Part shown: in pieces, positions 40,477-52,308 of the stretch
Position numbering within the stretch: the stretch's first letter is position 1
Layout: the number at the start of each line of letters is the position of its first letter
DNA from: Candidatus Zixiibacteriota bacterium
Lineage (GTDB): Bacteria > Desulfobacterota > Binatia > UBA9968
DNA: 64,000 nt
Direction of reading: 5' to 3'
Assembly: GCA_035574315.1 (NCBI GenBank)
Contig: DATLYW010000014.1
Coordinates: 1 to 64,000, forward strand
Program-made: the position numbers and the translations under genes
The notes under the pieces: generated by a model
Database searches by the model: none
Told to the model about the DNA's origin: nothing
What the model saw: the letters and a program-made list of their open reading frames with translations, nothing else

Positions 40477-41934
40477 ATGGAAACGAGCAACGCGAAGATC
40501 GCGGATCTGGCCCGACGCGAATACAAGTACGGTTTTGTCACGGAAATCGAGTCGGAAACTGTACCGCCCGGCTTGAACGAGGAGATCATCCGCCTGATCT
40601 CGGCAAAAAAAAACGAACCCGAGTTCATGCTGCAGTGGCGCCTGAGGGCGTATCGTTACTGGGCGAAACTGGAGCAGTCTCAGGCGGAGCCGAAGTGGGC
40701 CAACGTTCACTACCCGCCGATCGACTACCAGAAGATCATCTACTACGCGGCGCCGAAGGCGCGCACTGCCGTCAAGAGCCTCGAAGAGGTCGATCCGGAG
40801 CTGCTGCGAACCTACGAGAAACTCGGCATCCCGTTGAAGGAGCAGGAGCGGCTCGCGGGCGTGGCCGTGGACGCGGTTTTCGACAGCGTGTCGGTGGCGA
40901 CGACCTTCAAGGAAAAGCTCGCGGAGCTCGGGATCATCTTCTGCTCGTTTTCCGAGGCAGTCCGCAACCACCCGGAGCTCGTGCAGCGTTACCTCGGCTC
41001 TGTGGTGCCGTATACGGACAATTTCTTCGCGGCCCTGAATTCGGCCGTATTCTCCGACGGCTCGTTCTGCTACATCCCCAAGGGCGTGCGCTGCCCGATG
41101 GAGCTTTCGACCTACTTTCGCATCAACGCCGCGGAGACGGGACAGTTCGAGCGGACGCTGATCATCGCCGACGAGGGCAGCTACGTGAGCTACCTGGAAG
41201 GCTGCACCGCGCCGATGCGGGATGAGAACCAGCTGCACGCGGCCGTGGTCGAGCTGGTGGCGCACGACGATGCGCAGATCAAGTATTCGACGGTTCAAAA
41301 CTGGTATCCGGGAGACGCCCAGGGAAGGGGCGGCATCTACAATTTCGTCACGAAACGCGGGAAGTGCCTCGGCAGGCGCTCGAAAATCTCCTGGACCCAG
41401 GTCGAAACGGGCTCCGCGATCACCTGGAAGTACCCGAGCTGCATCCTGCAGGGCGACGATTCGGTCGGGGAGTTCTATTCCGTGGCGCTGACCAACAACT
41501 ACCAGCAGGCGGATACCGGCACCAAGATGATCCACATCGGCAAGAACACCAGGAGCACGATCGTCTCGAAGGGGATTTCCGCAGGCCACGGGCAAAACAC
41601 GTACCGGGGACTGGTGAAGATCCTGAAAGGGGCCACGGGGGCCAGAAACTATTCCCAGTGCGATTCGCTCCTGCTCGGCGACCAATGCGGGGCGCACACT
41701 TTCCCGTATCTCGAGGTCATGAACTCGACGGCGCAGGTCGAGCACGAGGCGTCGACCTCGAAGATCGGCGAGGATCAGCTGTTTTACTGCCGCCAGAGGG
41801 GAATTTCGACCGAGGACGCCGTCAACATGATCGTCAACGGGTTCTGCAAACAGGTATTTCGGGAGCTGCCGATGGAGTTCGCCGTGGAAGCCCAAAAGCT
41901 GCTCGGGGTCAGTCTGGAAGGCAGCGTCGGCTAG
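40477..41934 (+). CDS. sufB: Fe-S cluster scaffold subunit SufB
   Basis: A 485-residue beta-helix protein, normally the scaffold of the SufBC2D complex. The N-terminal part ([44 protein letters not shown]) is characteristic of SufB rather than SufD, as are [48 protein letters not shown] and the C-terminal [27 protein letters not shown]. SufC (the ATPase) and SufD, which normally sit next to it, are absent from the whole window. The ATG at 40477 has GGAG and AAAGG upstream and avoids overlap with the carrier gene. Confidence 0.96.
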   Translation: METSNAKIADLARREYKYGFVTEIESETVPPGLNEEIIRLISAKKNEPEFMLQWRLRAYRYWAKLEQSQAEPKWANVHYPPIDYQKIIYYAAPKARTAVKSLEEVDPELLRTYEKLGIPLKEQERLAGVAVDAVFDSVSVATTFKEKLAELGIIFCSFSEAVRNHPELVQRYLGSVVPYTDNFFAALNSAVFSDGSFCYIPKGVRCPMELSTYFRINAAETGQFERTLIIADEGSYVSYLEGCTAPMRDENQLHAAVVELVAHDDAQIKYSTVQNWYPGDAQGRGGIYNFVTKRGKCLGRRSKISWTQVETGSAITWKYPSCILQGDDSVGEFYSVALTNNYQQADTGTKMIHIGKNTRSTIVSKGISAGHGQNTYRGLVKILKGATGARNYSQCDSLLLGDQCGAHTFPYLEVMNSTAQVEHEASTSKIGEDQLFYCRQRGISTEDAVNMIVNGFCKQVFRELPMEFAVEAQKLLGVSLEGSVG

Positions 41935-41961
41935 GCGGTCGAGCCTCTCGAGAGGGCAACG

Positions 41962-43185
41962 ATGGATTCGGTCATCTATTTCGACAACAACGCAACCACC
42001 CGGGTCGCGCCCGAGGTTGCCGAGGCGATGATGCCGTTTTTGACCGAGCTGTACGGCAACCCGTCGAGCATTCACCGTTTCGGCAGCCAGGTGGGCAGGC
42101 GTATCGAGGAAGCGCGCGCCCAGGTGGCGGCTCTGATCGGTGCCGCAGACCCGGTCGAGGTGATCTTCACCAGTTGCGGCACCGAGGGGGACAACGCGGC
42201 GATCCGGGGTCTGCTGGAGGCGCGCGAAGGGAAGCGCCATATCGTCTCCACGCAGGTGGAACACCCCGCGGTTCTCGGTCTCTTGCAGCACCTCGAGAAG
42301 CGGGGCTGTCGGGTAACATGGCTCGGGGTCGACACGGACGGGCTGCTGGACCTCGACGAGCTCGCCGAGGCGCTGACCGACGACACCGCGCTGGTCTCGA
42401 TCATGTACGCCAACAACGAGACCGGGGTCGTTTTCCCCATCGAGGAGATCGGATCGATCGTCAAATCCAGGGGGATTCCTTTGCACGTGGACGCCGTGCA
42501 GGCGGCGGGGAAGATACCGTTCTCGGTGAAAGATATGCCGGTCGATTTGCTGACGATTTCGGCGCACAAGTTTCACGGCCCGAAGGGTGTCGGGGCGCTC
42601 TACGTCCGCCGCGGAATCACCTTTCGTCCGTTCATGATCGGAGGGCATCAGGAGCGCAACCGGCGCGCGGGAACGGAAAACGTCCCGGGGATCGTCGGCA
42701 TGGGGAAGGCGGCGGAACTGGCGCTCAACCACCTGGCCGAGACAACGAGGTACGTTGGCGCGTTGCGCGACAGATTCGAGGCGCTGGTTCTGCAGTCGTG
42801 TCCCGGTGCGCGCATCAACGGCCACCGGGAGCGGCGGCTGCCCAACACGACGAACGTGAGCTTCAAGTATCTCGAGGGCGAGTCGATCCTGGTGCTCCTC
42901 GACCAGGAGGGCATCTGCGCCTCGACCGGATCGGCGTGCACGGCAGGCTCCTCGGAGCCGTCCCATGTCCTGCGGGCCATGAAGGTTCCGGCGGAATGGC
43001 TCCAGGGCGCGGTGCGATTCAGCTTCAGCCGGTTCAATACCGAGCAGGAGGTCGAGCGGGTAAACGAAACGTTGCGGGTCATCGTCGAAAGACTCCGGGG
43101 CATGTCTTCCCTGGGCAGGTTGGGAGACCCGCAGGAGGCGAGCGACACGGGTCGTACGGCGCGGGCGGCGTCGACGAGGGGGTAA
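41962..43185 (+). CDS. NifS/IscS-like cysteine desulfurase (second copy)
   Basis: A 407-residue class V aminotransferase-fold desulfurase. PLP Lys203 is in ISAHKFHGPKG, and the persulfide Cys326 is in GSACTAGSSEPSH, a NifS-type loop (the upstream IscS has SASLEPSH). The start IYFDNNATTRVAPEV is also NifS-like. It differs clearly from the first desulfurase 1.8 kb upstream, so this is not a recent duplication. The C-terminal 20 residues are low-complexity. It is followed by the Rrf2 regulator after four bases. Confidence 0.95.
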   Translation: MDSVIYFDNNATTRVAPEVAEAMMPFLTELYGNPSSIHRFGSQVGRRIEEARAQVAALIGAADPVEVIFTSCGTEGDNAAIRGLLEAREGKRHIVSTQVEHPAVLGLLQHLEKRGCRVTWLGVDTDGLLDLDELAEALTDDTALVSIMYANNETGVVFPIEEIGSIVKSRGIPLHVDAVQAAGKIPFSVKDMPVDLLTISAHKFHGPKGVGALYVRRGITFRPFMIGGHQERNRRAGTENVPGIVGMGKAAELALNHLAETTRYVGALRDRFEALVLQSCPGARINGHRERRLPNTTNVSFKYLEGESILVLLDQEGICASTGSACTAGSSEPSHVLRAMKVPAEWLQGAVRFSFSRFNTEQEVERVNETLRVIVERLRGMSSLGRLGDPQEASDTGRTARAASTRG

Positions 43186-43189
43186 CGTC

Positions 43190-43645
43190 ATGGGGTTGAT
43201 GCAAGTTCCACGGCGGGTCGACTACGGGTTGCGGGCGGTCATTTACTTGTCCGGACAGGCACCGGGCCGATGCTGCTCGATCGGCGAGATTGCCAAGAAC
43301 CAGGGGGTTCCGAAGAAATTCCTGGAAAAGATCATTCCGGCCCTGGTGCGAGGAGGACTGATCCGGTCCCGACGCGGTCCGTGCGGCGGTTATGTTCTCG
43401 CCCGGGCGCCGGAAGAAATTTCGTTCTACGACGTAATCGAGGCCCTCGAAGGGCCGATCGCGGTGAACGCCTGCCTGGACGAGGAAGTGAGCTGCGATCA
43501 GCTGCCGCGCTGCGCGATGGCGGGCGTGTGGAGCGAAATCCAGAGGAAAGTCACCGAGGTGTTTACCAAGACCACGCTGGCCGACCTGAGGCGCGCCCCA
43601 TGCCGGGAGTTTGTCGCTTCCTCTTCTCTTTCGAGTGCGGCATGA
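43190..43645 (+). CDS. Rrf2 family regulator (IscR-like)
   Basis: A 151-residue winged-helix repressor or activator, probably sensing Fe-S status. The DNA-binding half reads VPRRVDYGLRAVIYLSGQ, SIGEIAKNQGVPKKFLEKII and RSRRGPCGGYVLAR. Three cysteines at 95, 102 and 108 match the [2Fe-2S] ligand positions of IscR (one extra residue in the first interval), but the IscR His ligand three residues after the last Cys is Ala. It is encoded at the end of the operon rather than the beginning as in E. coli, and presumably controls the promoter at 38860. Confidence 0.92.
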   Translation: MGLMQVPRRVDYGLRAVIYLSGQAPGRCCSIGEIAKNQGVPKKFLEKIIPALVRGGLIRSRRGPCGGYVLARAPEEISFYDVIEALEGPIAVNACLDEEVSCDQLPRCAMAGVWSEIQRKVTEVFTKTTLADLRRAPCREFVASSSLSSAA

Positions 43646-43688
43646 CGACCGATCGCGGCAGGCCGCACTCCACAGGGAGGTGGTACGA

Positions 43689-44144
43689 ATGACCTACGAA
43701 ACGGGGCTGAGCATGGAAGAACGGGTGACGTCGCTGTTCCAGCCGGATACGCTGATGCCGGAACAGTACCTGGAGACATTTCGCCGCAAGTCTCATCTCG
43801 AGCCGGAAAAGAGGCTCCTGCTCGCGGTCCTTGAAGACGCCATCGCCTGCTTTCAGAAGTACCTGTTCGCGCGGGACAGCAAGGGACGGACCTTGTTCCG
43901 CGAGACCGAAGAGTGGATTCTCCAGAGGGACAGCGACTGGCTTTTCTCTTTTGTCAGCGTCTGCGAGATCCTCGGCTTCGATCCGAACTACCTCCGCCAG
44001 GGCCTCATGCAATGGAAAGCCAGGAAGCTGGAGAATCATTCCAAGGCCAAGGTCTATCAGCTGCAGCCGCGCCGACGCAGGAAGGGGAGGGGGGTCCCGG
44101 TCAGCCGGCGGAGCGGACGCCTCAAGAAAGCCGCGGGGCGCTAG
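43689..44144 (+). CDS. conserved-looking small protein of the Fe-S operon, function unknown
   Basis: A 151-residue protein not assigned to any family. The first 115 residues look like a compact helical domain (MPEQYLETFRRKSHLEPEKRLL, VLEDAIACFQKYLF, ETEEWILQRDSDWLFSFVSVCEILGFDPNYLRQGL), and the last 35 are a very basic tail rich in Arg and Lys. The domain followed by a basic tail suggests contact with nucleic acid. A strong AGGGAGG site precedes the ATG at 43689, and the gene sits between the Rrf2 regulator and the operon terminator, so it is likely transcribed with the Fe-S genes. A Cys pair is present but not in a cluster motif. Confidence 0.75.
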   Translation: MTYETGLSMEERVTSLFQPDTLMPEQYLETFRRKSHLEPEKRLLLAVLEDAIACFQKYLFARDSKGRTLFRETEEWILQRDSDWLFSFVSVCEILGFDPNYLRQGLMQWKARKLENHSKAKVYQLQPRRRRKGRGVPVSRRSGRLKKAAGR

Positions 44145-44163
44145 ACGGAAAAAAGAGGGGGCG

Positions 44164-44201
44164 AAAAGGGCGGCGGGGCCGGGCCCGCCGCCCTTTTCGT
44201 T
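44164..44201 (+). terminator. strong rho-independent terminator of the Fe-S operon
   Basis: AAAAGGGCGGCGGG (44164-44177) pairs perfectly with CCCGCCGCCCTTTT (44184-44197) over a six-base loop, and is followed by CGTTT. The 14-pair GC-rich stem ending in a T-run is a textbook terminator, and the flanking A-run could let it work in both directions. Confidence 0.9.
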
Positions 44202-44425
44202 TACTGAAGGGTTCGTTAGTATGCAGGAGTCGCACCGTGTTGCCCGGACCGGGACCCGCCGCTTCGCGGCGGCTCAATCGGTTGATTTAGCGATCAGAAC
44301 CCGATACGGGAAACCAGGAATCGCAAACTCGTTATCGTCGTCGAGTCTGTTTCAGCAGATGGTTGCCTGTCGACGAAGTCCCCGGTTTCCTTGCAAATCC
44401 CCGCGCCCGACACGATAACCGTTTC

Positions 44426-45445
44426 ATGACAACAGCTCCCGACAACAGGCGCAAGTCGCGGCTGAATCGGTTGTGGCACGCCGCCCGCTACCGCGCGGCC
44501 GAGTACGCGTTGCGGGCTTTTGTGGCGGCCATCCCCCGGATTCCTCGCCCCGTGCTGGAAGGGCTCACGGCAGCTCTCGCCCGCGTCTCCTTTTGGGTGA
44601 TGTGGCGCTACAGAGTCCGCATGGAGACCAACATCGTGCGCGCGATCGGTGATCAGTACGCGAGGCCGGACGCCCGGCGGGCGCTGGTCTGGCAGGCGTG
44701 GAAGAATTTTGCCCGGGGGCTGCTCGATACCGCCACGCTTGTGCATCGCTCCAGGGCCGAGATCGCGGCGGCGATCGCCATCGAGGGCGAGGAGCACCTG
44801 CGGCGCGCGCTGGCTCAAGGGAAAGGGGTGCTCGCGCTCAGCGCCCACCTAGGCGGTTTCACGCTGATCGGAGCCCGGCTCGCGGCGGCGGGGTACCCGT
44901 TCAGCGTGGTCGTCAAGCAGCCCCGAAGCGAGCGGTTCGCGAAGCTGATCGACCGTTACCGCGCCGAGGTCGGGATCGACACCATCTCCGCAAGACCGCG
45001 GCGCGAGGCCGTCAGGGGAATTCTGCGGGCGCTGCGACAGAACCGCGTCGTGCTGGTCATCGCCGACGAGTTCAAGTCCGGGGGCGTTGCAGTGGATTTC
45101 TTCGGCCAGCAGGCGTCGGCGCCGCGGGGTCCGGCGGCGCTGGCGCTCCGCACCTCGGCGCCGACGCTGCCGATGTTCGCCGTCCGGCGCCCGGACAATA
45201 CCGTGGTTCTATCCATCGGTCCGCAAATAGAGCCGATCCGCCTGGGCGATGTGGAACAGAGCGTCGCCGCGACCACCGCGCTCTTCACCCGATATCTGGA
45301 AGGGATGATCCGCCGTTATCCGGATCAATGGAACTGGCTCGGATTTCCGCGCGACGGCCGCATGCCGCGCGCGAGAGCCGGAGAACCCTCGGAACCGCAA
45401 GCCAGCCGCCCGGATGGCCCGCGGCCGGAGCCGGGCGGCCTTTGA
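44426..45445 (+). CDS. LpxL/HtrB-like lipid A acyltransferase family protein, altered active site
   Basis: A 339-residue membrane-associated acyltransferase of the lysophospholipid/lauroyl family. Blocks such as YRAAEYALRAFVAAIPRIPR, WRYRVRMETNIVRAIGD, GKGVLALSAHLGGF and VVVKQPRSERFAKLIDRYRAEVGIDTI are typical, with VVLVIADEFKSGGVAVDFFGQ near 220. The HxxxxD/E catalytic motif is incomplete: His141 is present but the acidic residue is Thr146 (HLGGFT, usually HLGNWE). It may use another acid or have lost activity. The ATG at 44426 is chosen as the first after the operon terminator that gives the family N-terminus. Confidence 0.85.
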   Translation: MTTAPDNRRKSRLNRLWHAARYRAAEYALRAFVAAIPRIPRPVLEGLTAALARVSFWVMWRYRVRMETNIVRAIGDQYARPDARRALVWQAWKNFARGLLDTATLVHRSRAEIAAAIAIEGEEHLRRALAQGKGVLALSAHLGGFTLIGARLAAAGYPFSVVVKQPRSERFAKLIDRYRAEVGIDTISARPRREAVRGILRALRQNRVVLVIADEFKSGGVAVDFFGQQASAPRGPAALALRTSAPTLPMFAVRRPDNTVVLSIGPQIEPIRLGDVEQSVAATTALFTRYLEGMIRRYPDQWNWLGFPRDGRMPRARAGEPSEPQASRPDGPRPEPGGL

Positions 45446-45448
45446 ACC

Positions 45449-46048
45449 TCAGGAGCGCGAATCGAATCCGCGTCCCGGTCCGCCGCGGCCCTCGGTGCGT
45501 TCGAGGTAGCGCATCAACCGGTACTTGTTTTCGAGCTCGTCGAGCTCCAGAGGCGGGAGACCTTCCGGTTGCCCCGGTTCGACCTTGGCAGCGATAAGAC
45601 TGAGCTCGTTGCGGCGCCAGCTCTTCAGGAACTCGTCGCGAAAGGACGACGGGCTGTCCACCCAGCACGCGTGCCTGTAACCCGAGGCCAGAGCGACGGC
45701 TACCGCGTCGACATTTCGGCTTGCGGTCGCAATCCGCCCGGACGCTTCATAACACCCGTTGTCGAACAGGAGATGGATCAGGTTCGGCGGGCCTTGGGAC
45801 GCGATCGTCGGCAGCCCGCAAAGGTTCATCAGAAAGGCTCCGTCGCCGTCGATCGCGATCACCTTGCGCGTCGGGAGGGCGAGGGCTAGGCCGGTCGCGA
45901 CCGAAGAAACCAGCCCGAGCGTGCGGGTCTTGAAGTTGCCTTCACCCGGACGCAGCGCCCACCATTCGCGTGCGGCCCACCCGGTGCAGACCACCAGAGC
46001 ATCCGCGGTATCGGAGGCAATGGCTTTCAAGCAGTCGTAGCGCCGCAT
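45449..46048 (-). CDS. TPP-dependent decarboxylase, beta subunit (ComE/phosphonopyruvate decarboxylase-like)
   Basis: A 199-residue C-terminal half of a split thiamine pyrophosphate enzyme, the PP-binding module. The TPP/Mg motif is IDGDGAFLMN ... LLFDNG (GDG at 68-70, Asn97). The fold matches the beta subunits of sulfopyruvate and phosphonopyruvate decarboxylases. It starts at an ATG sharing one base with the alpha stop (TGATG), ensuring paired translation. The substrate cannot be read from sequence; no coenzyme M genes are nearby. Confidence 0.85.
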   Translation of the reverse strand: MRRYDCLKAIASDTADALVVCTGWAAREWWALRPGEGNFKTRTLGLVSSVATGLALALPTRKVIAIDGDGAFLMNLCGLPTIASQGPPNLIHLLFDNGCYEASGRIATASRNVDAVAVALASGYRHACWVDSPSSFRDEFLKSWRRNELSLIAAKVEPGQPEGLPPLELDELENKYRLMRYLERTEGRGGPGRGFDSRS

Positions 46049-46551
46049 CAGCGAACCTCCAGGACCGTCTTGGTCAGCAGGACAGCGACTGGTTTCTTGG
46101 AATCCTCCGCCAGAACCTGAGCCCCTCGGATCGTCTCGTCGACCTCCTCGGCCCGGCGCAACAGGTAAGTGCGGATGCCCAGCCCCTGCAGCACAGGTTC
46201 GGTCACGCTCCCGAGCGTGGTGAAGCCGCGGTCGCCGATGTCGCCGGCGTAATAAACGAGCAAGAGGATCGGAATCTGAAACTGAAGGCAGGTCGTGGTC
46301 AGCGCGTTGCAACTGTTGAGCAGCCCGCCGTTTTGCATGATGATCGCGGTCTTTCGGCCGGCAAGATAGGCTCCCGCGCAAATCCCGATCCCTTCTTCTT
46401 CGCGGCAGAGAGGGACATGCTTCACGGCAGGATCCGACTCGACCGAGCGAATCAGGTGCGCGATCTTTTCGTCGGGAAGCGTCGCGACGAAGTCGATCCC
46501 GGCGCTCTTCAGCGCGGCCAGGATCCGGGCGGCTGCTTGCTGCGGCTCCAT
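46048..46551 (-). CDS. TPP-dependent decarboxylase, alpha subunit (ComD/phosphonopyruvate decarboxylase-like)
   Basis: A 167-residue N-terminal half of the split enzyme, the PYR module. Residues GIDFVATLPDEKIAHLI and PLCREEEGIGICAGAYLAGRKTAIIMQNGG hold the catalytic glutamate that activates TPP. The NALTTTCLQFQIPILLLVYYAGD region matches sulfopyruvate decarboxylase alpha. Together with the downstream beta gene it should form an alpha/beta enzyme acting on a 2-oxo acid. It is divergent from the GcvH-like gene. Confidence 0.85.
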   Translation of the reverse strand: MEPQQAAARILAALKSAGIDFVATLPDEKIAHLIRSVESDPAVKHVPLCREEEGIGICAGAYLAGRKTAIIMQNGGLLNSCNALTTTCLQFQIPILLLVYYAGDIGDRGFTTLGSVTEPVLQGLGIRTYLLRRAEEVDETIRGAQVLAEDSKKPVAVLLTKTVLEVR

Positions 46552-46731
46552 TTGCGGGCTTCATCCTTCCGCGGCCGATGCCGCGTCGCCGGTCTTCCGG
46601 CTTCGCGACCGATACTGCGCGCGCAAACCTTTGTCAAGGTCGCGGCGCGCCCGGAAGATCTCGGCTGCGAGCCACCACGATACCATCATGTACGTACTTG
46701 CCGACTCGCTGGTAGCTGAATCGGAAGTCCC

Positions 46732-46759
46732 TTGACAGAATCGAGCTAGCTCCTATAGT
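46732..46759 (+). promoter_or_regulatory. sigma70-type promoter of the GcvH-like gene
   Basis: TTGACA (46732-46737) and TATAGT (46754-46759) are 16 bases apart, a near-consensus promoter. The expected transcript start, near 46766, leaves a leader of about 12 bases before the ATG at 46778, too short for a normal ribosome site, and none is visible. Confidence 0.7.
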
Positions 46760-47123
46760 GAACCTGAGTTTTCGGCCATGGAAAGGATCGTCAAAGTCAG
46801 CGAAGATCACGTCTGGGTGGCGATTGACGATCGCCAGGTTCATCTCGGGCTGACCAATTACTTGCAGGATGAATTGGGCAGTGTCATTTCCGTCGATCTG
46901 CCGGAAATCGGCGATATGATCGAAGAGGGCGAGCCGTTCGCGGAACTGGAATCCGTCTCGACGGTTCACGAGCTGATCGCGCCCGTCTCCGGCACGGTCC
47001 TGGCCGTCAACCATCGGCTCCAGGACCATCCATCGATCATCAACGAAGACCCCTATAACGAAGGGTGGTTGATCGAGGTTCGCCTGAAGGACGAATCCGA
47101 GATCGACGCGTTGATGGACATGG

Positions 47124-50296
<3,173 letters not shown>

Positions 50297-51453
50297 ACAG
50301 CTCGATAATTTGCGGCTCCCTCGGCAACTCGCGGATCGATTTCTCCTGCTCTTCGGGCAGGAGCGGGGTGGGATCGTCTCCGGTAAGTTTCTTGAACTCC
50401 CGATGGAAGTTCGGGTCCCTGAACGTTTTGCGCATCGCCTCCCGCAGGATCTCCGCGGGCTCCTTCGGGGTAGCGGGCGGCAGGATGTAGGGCGATCCTC
50501 CGAGTCGAAACGCGCGAAACATCGCGAGCAGCTTTCTCTCCTTATCGGAACGCGCGAAGGTTTCGATCTCCGGCAGGTGTGAAAAGCGCGGGTGGTGGTC
50601 TCCCTTGGGAATTTCAAGGATCGAGTGGAAATGGACCAGCCCTTTTTCGTAGAACTCGGGTGTCCGCGTCAGGATCGTGTCGGCAATATTGGCGCGGGCA
50701 TCAAGCTCGCCGCGCATCATCGCCACGTCCAGCTCGGTTCCGGAATAGCCGGTCACGAAGCGGGGGTTCCTGAGCCCGAGGAGCCACGCGAACAGCCTGC
50801 CGTTGATATAAATGTCATGGCCCACCGTCTGCGCGCCGATTCTCAGACCGTTATAAGCGCGCAGCTTCTCGACGGTATCGAGGCCGAGCTTCGCGACGGT
50901 CTTGAAAACGTAATGGGCGCCTCGATTGGGCGCTCCCAGGTAAATAAACTTGTCGATGTCGTACTGTACGCCGGTCTGGCCGAGGACCGCGTTCGCCACT
51001 AGTCCCACGCCCACGTTGCCGATGGTCAAGCCGTCCGGCTTCGCCGTGCGGTACATGTAGTTGGCCGCCGTCCGGCCGCCGCCGCCCGGCATGAAGCGCG
51101 TCACGATGATCGGTTCTCCGGGAATGTATTTGCGCAAAAAGGGGATGGCCGCCTGAACCCGCATGGCGCCGGTTCCCCCGGGCTCTCGCCCCTGGACCAG
51201 GATGATGGTTTTTCCCTGGTAATAGGGAACGGACTGCGCCTGGGAGGTTTGCGCCGCCGCGAGCCAGGCGATGAAAAGCGCGGCAGCCGCAAAGGATTTA
51301 TCTCGCATCGGTAACTCCCACAGGATGTCCGATCCAGGCTGCCCCGGCGGGCATCGCTTTTCTGGACCCGCCCGCCGTCGCAGCCCGTTGGTAGCTGTCG
51401 CTTATCTTCAGTCGCGCGGCTTGTCAAGGCGGATGTCCGCCAAGGTGCCGCGG

Positions 51454-52203
51454 TCACGGCCACGCGAAGCCCGGCAGGTTACGGTCCTGGAGGAGCTTGT
51501 AGTTGGTCAAGTCGACCTGAAGCGGCGTCACCGAGACGTAGCCTTGGTCCACCGCGACGCAGTCGGTTCCCTCGTCGCGGGCGAATCCGAGGTCGTCGCC
51601 GCCGATCCAGTAGTATTTTGCCCCGCGGGGGTCGACTCGCTCGACGATGGTTTCGCTGTAGTGCCGCTTGCCCATTCGGGTCAGCTGCCAGCCCTTGAGC
51701 CGATCTTTCGGGAGAGCCGGAACGTTGATGTTCAGCAGGGTTTCGCGGGGCATGCCGTTTTCCATGATGCGCGAAACCAGCACGGTGGTGAACTCAGCGG
51801 CCGGGGAAAAATCGAAATCGGCGAACGTCACGAGGGACACTGCCAGGGCCGGCAGGCCGAGCAGCGCTGCCTCGATCGCCGCCGAGACGGTCCCCGAGTA
51901 GATGATGTCGTCTCCGAGGTTCGGCCCCTTGTTGATCCCGGATACGACAAGATGAGGCCGGACCGGGAGCAGGCCGGTCAACGCGAGCTTGACGCAATCC
52001 GTCGGCGTGCCGTCCACGGCGAAGCGGTTCCGCCCGGCCTCATGCACGCGCAGGGGCCGGTGCAAAGTGAGGGCGTGGCTCATCAAGCTCTGCGGCCGGT
52101 CGGGTGCCACGGTGTAGATGTCGCCGATTTTTCGCAGGCCTTCCTCGAGCGCGGCGAGCCCTTCTGCGTGAATTCCGTCGTCGTTGGAAACGAGAATGAT
52201 CAT
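51454..52203 (-). CDS. surE: 5'/3'-nucleotidase SurE
   Basis: A 249-residue metal-dependent phosphatase acting on nucleoside monophosphates. The start IILVSNDDGIHAEGL holds the paired Asp metal ligands. Also present are VAPDRPQSLMSHALTLHRPL, SGINKGPNLGDDIIYSGTVSAAIEAALLGLPALAVS (Asn/Ser ligands) and NINVPALPKDRLKG. The ATG at 52203 gives the canonical N-terminus; upstream in-frame residues are not conserved in type. It is divergent from cinA. Confidence 0.96.
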   Translation of the reverse strand: MIILVSNDDGIHAEGLAALEEGLRKIGDIYTVAPDRPQSLMSHALTLHRPLRVHEAGRNRFAVDGTPTDCVKLALTGLLPVRPHLVVSGINKGPNLGDDIIYSGTVSAAIEAALLGLPALAVSLVTFADFDFSPAAEFTTVLVSRIMENGMPRETLLNINVPALPKDRLKGWQLTRMGKRHYSETIVERVDPRGAKYYWIGGDDLGFARDEGTDCVAVDQGYVSVTPLQVDLTNYKLLQDRNLPGFAWP

Positions 52204-52308
52204 CAGCGGTATTCTCGCAGAGAAGCGGCGCGCGGACAAGATCGCCCGACCCCGACCGCCGCTTGCGGGAGGAAACGGCCGGCGGTATAGGAGTCCGAGA
52301 GCTTCGTT

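Noticed and set aside
40225..43191. 988-codon open frame antisense to the carrier, sufB and nifS-like genes
   Set aside because: Despite its length, it opposes three clearly recognised genes and its composition (Arg, Asp, Val, Leu, Gln with many His) matches a reverse-strand shadow.
44256..44272. CCGCCGC-TTC-GCGGCGG hairpin after the Fe-S operon terminator
   Set aside because: It has no T-run and no clear role; a strong terminator lies just upstream, so I do not call it a second terminator.
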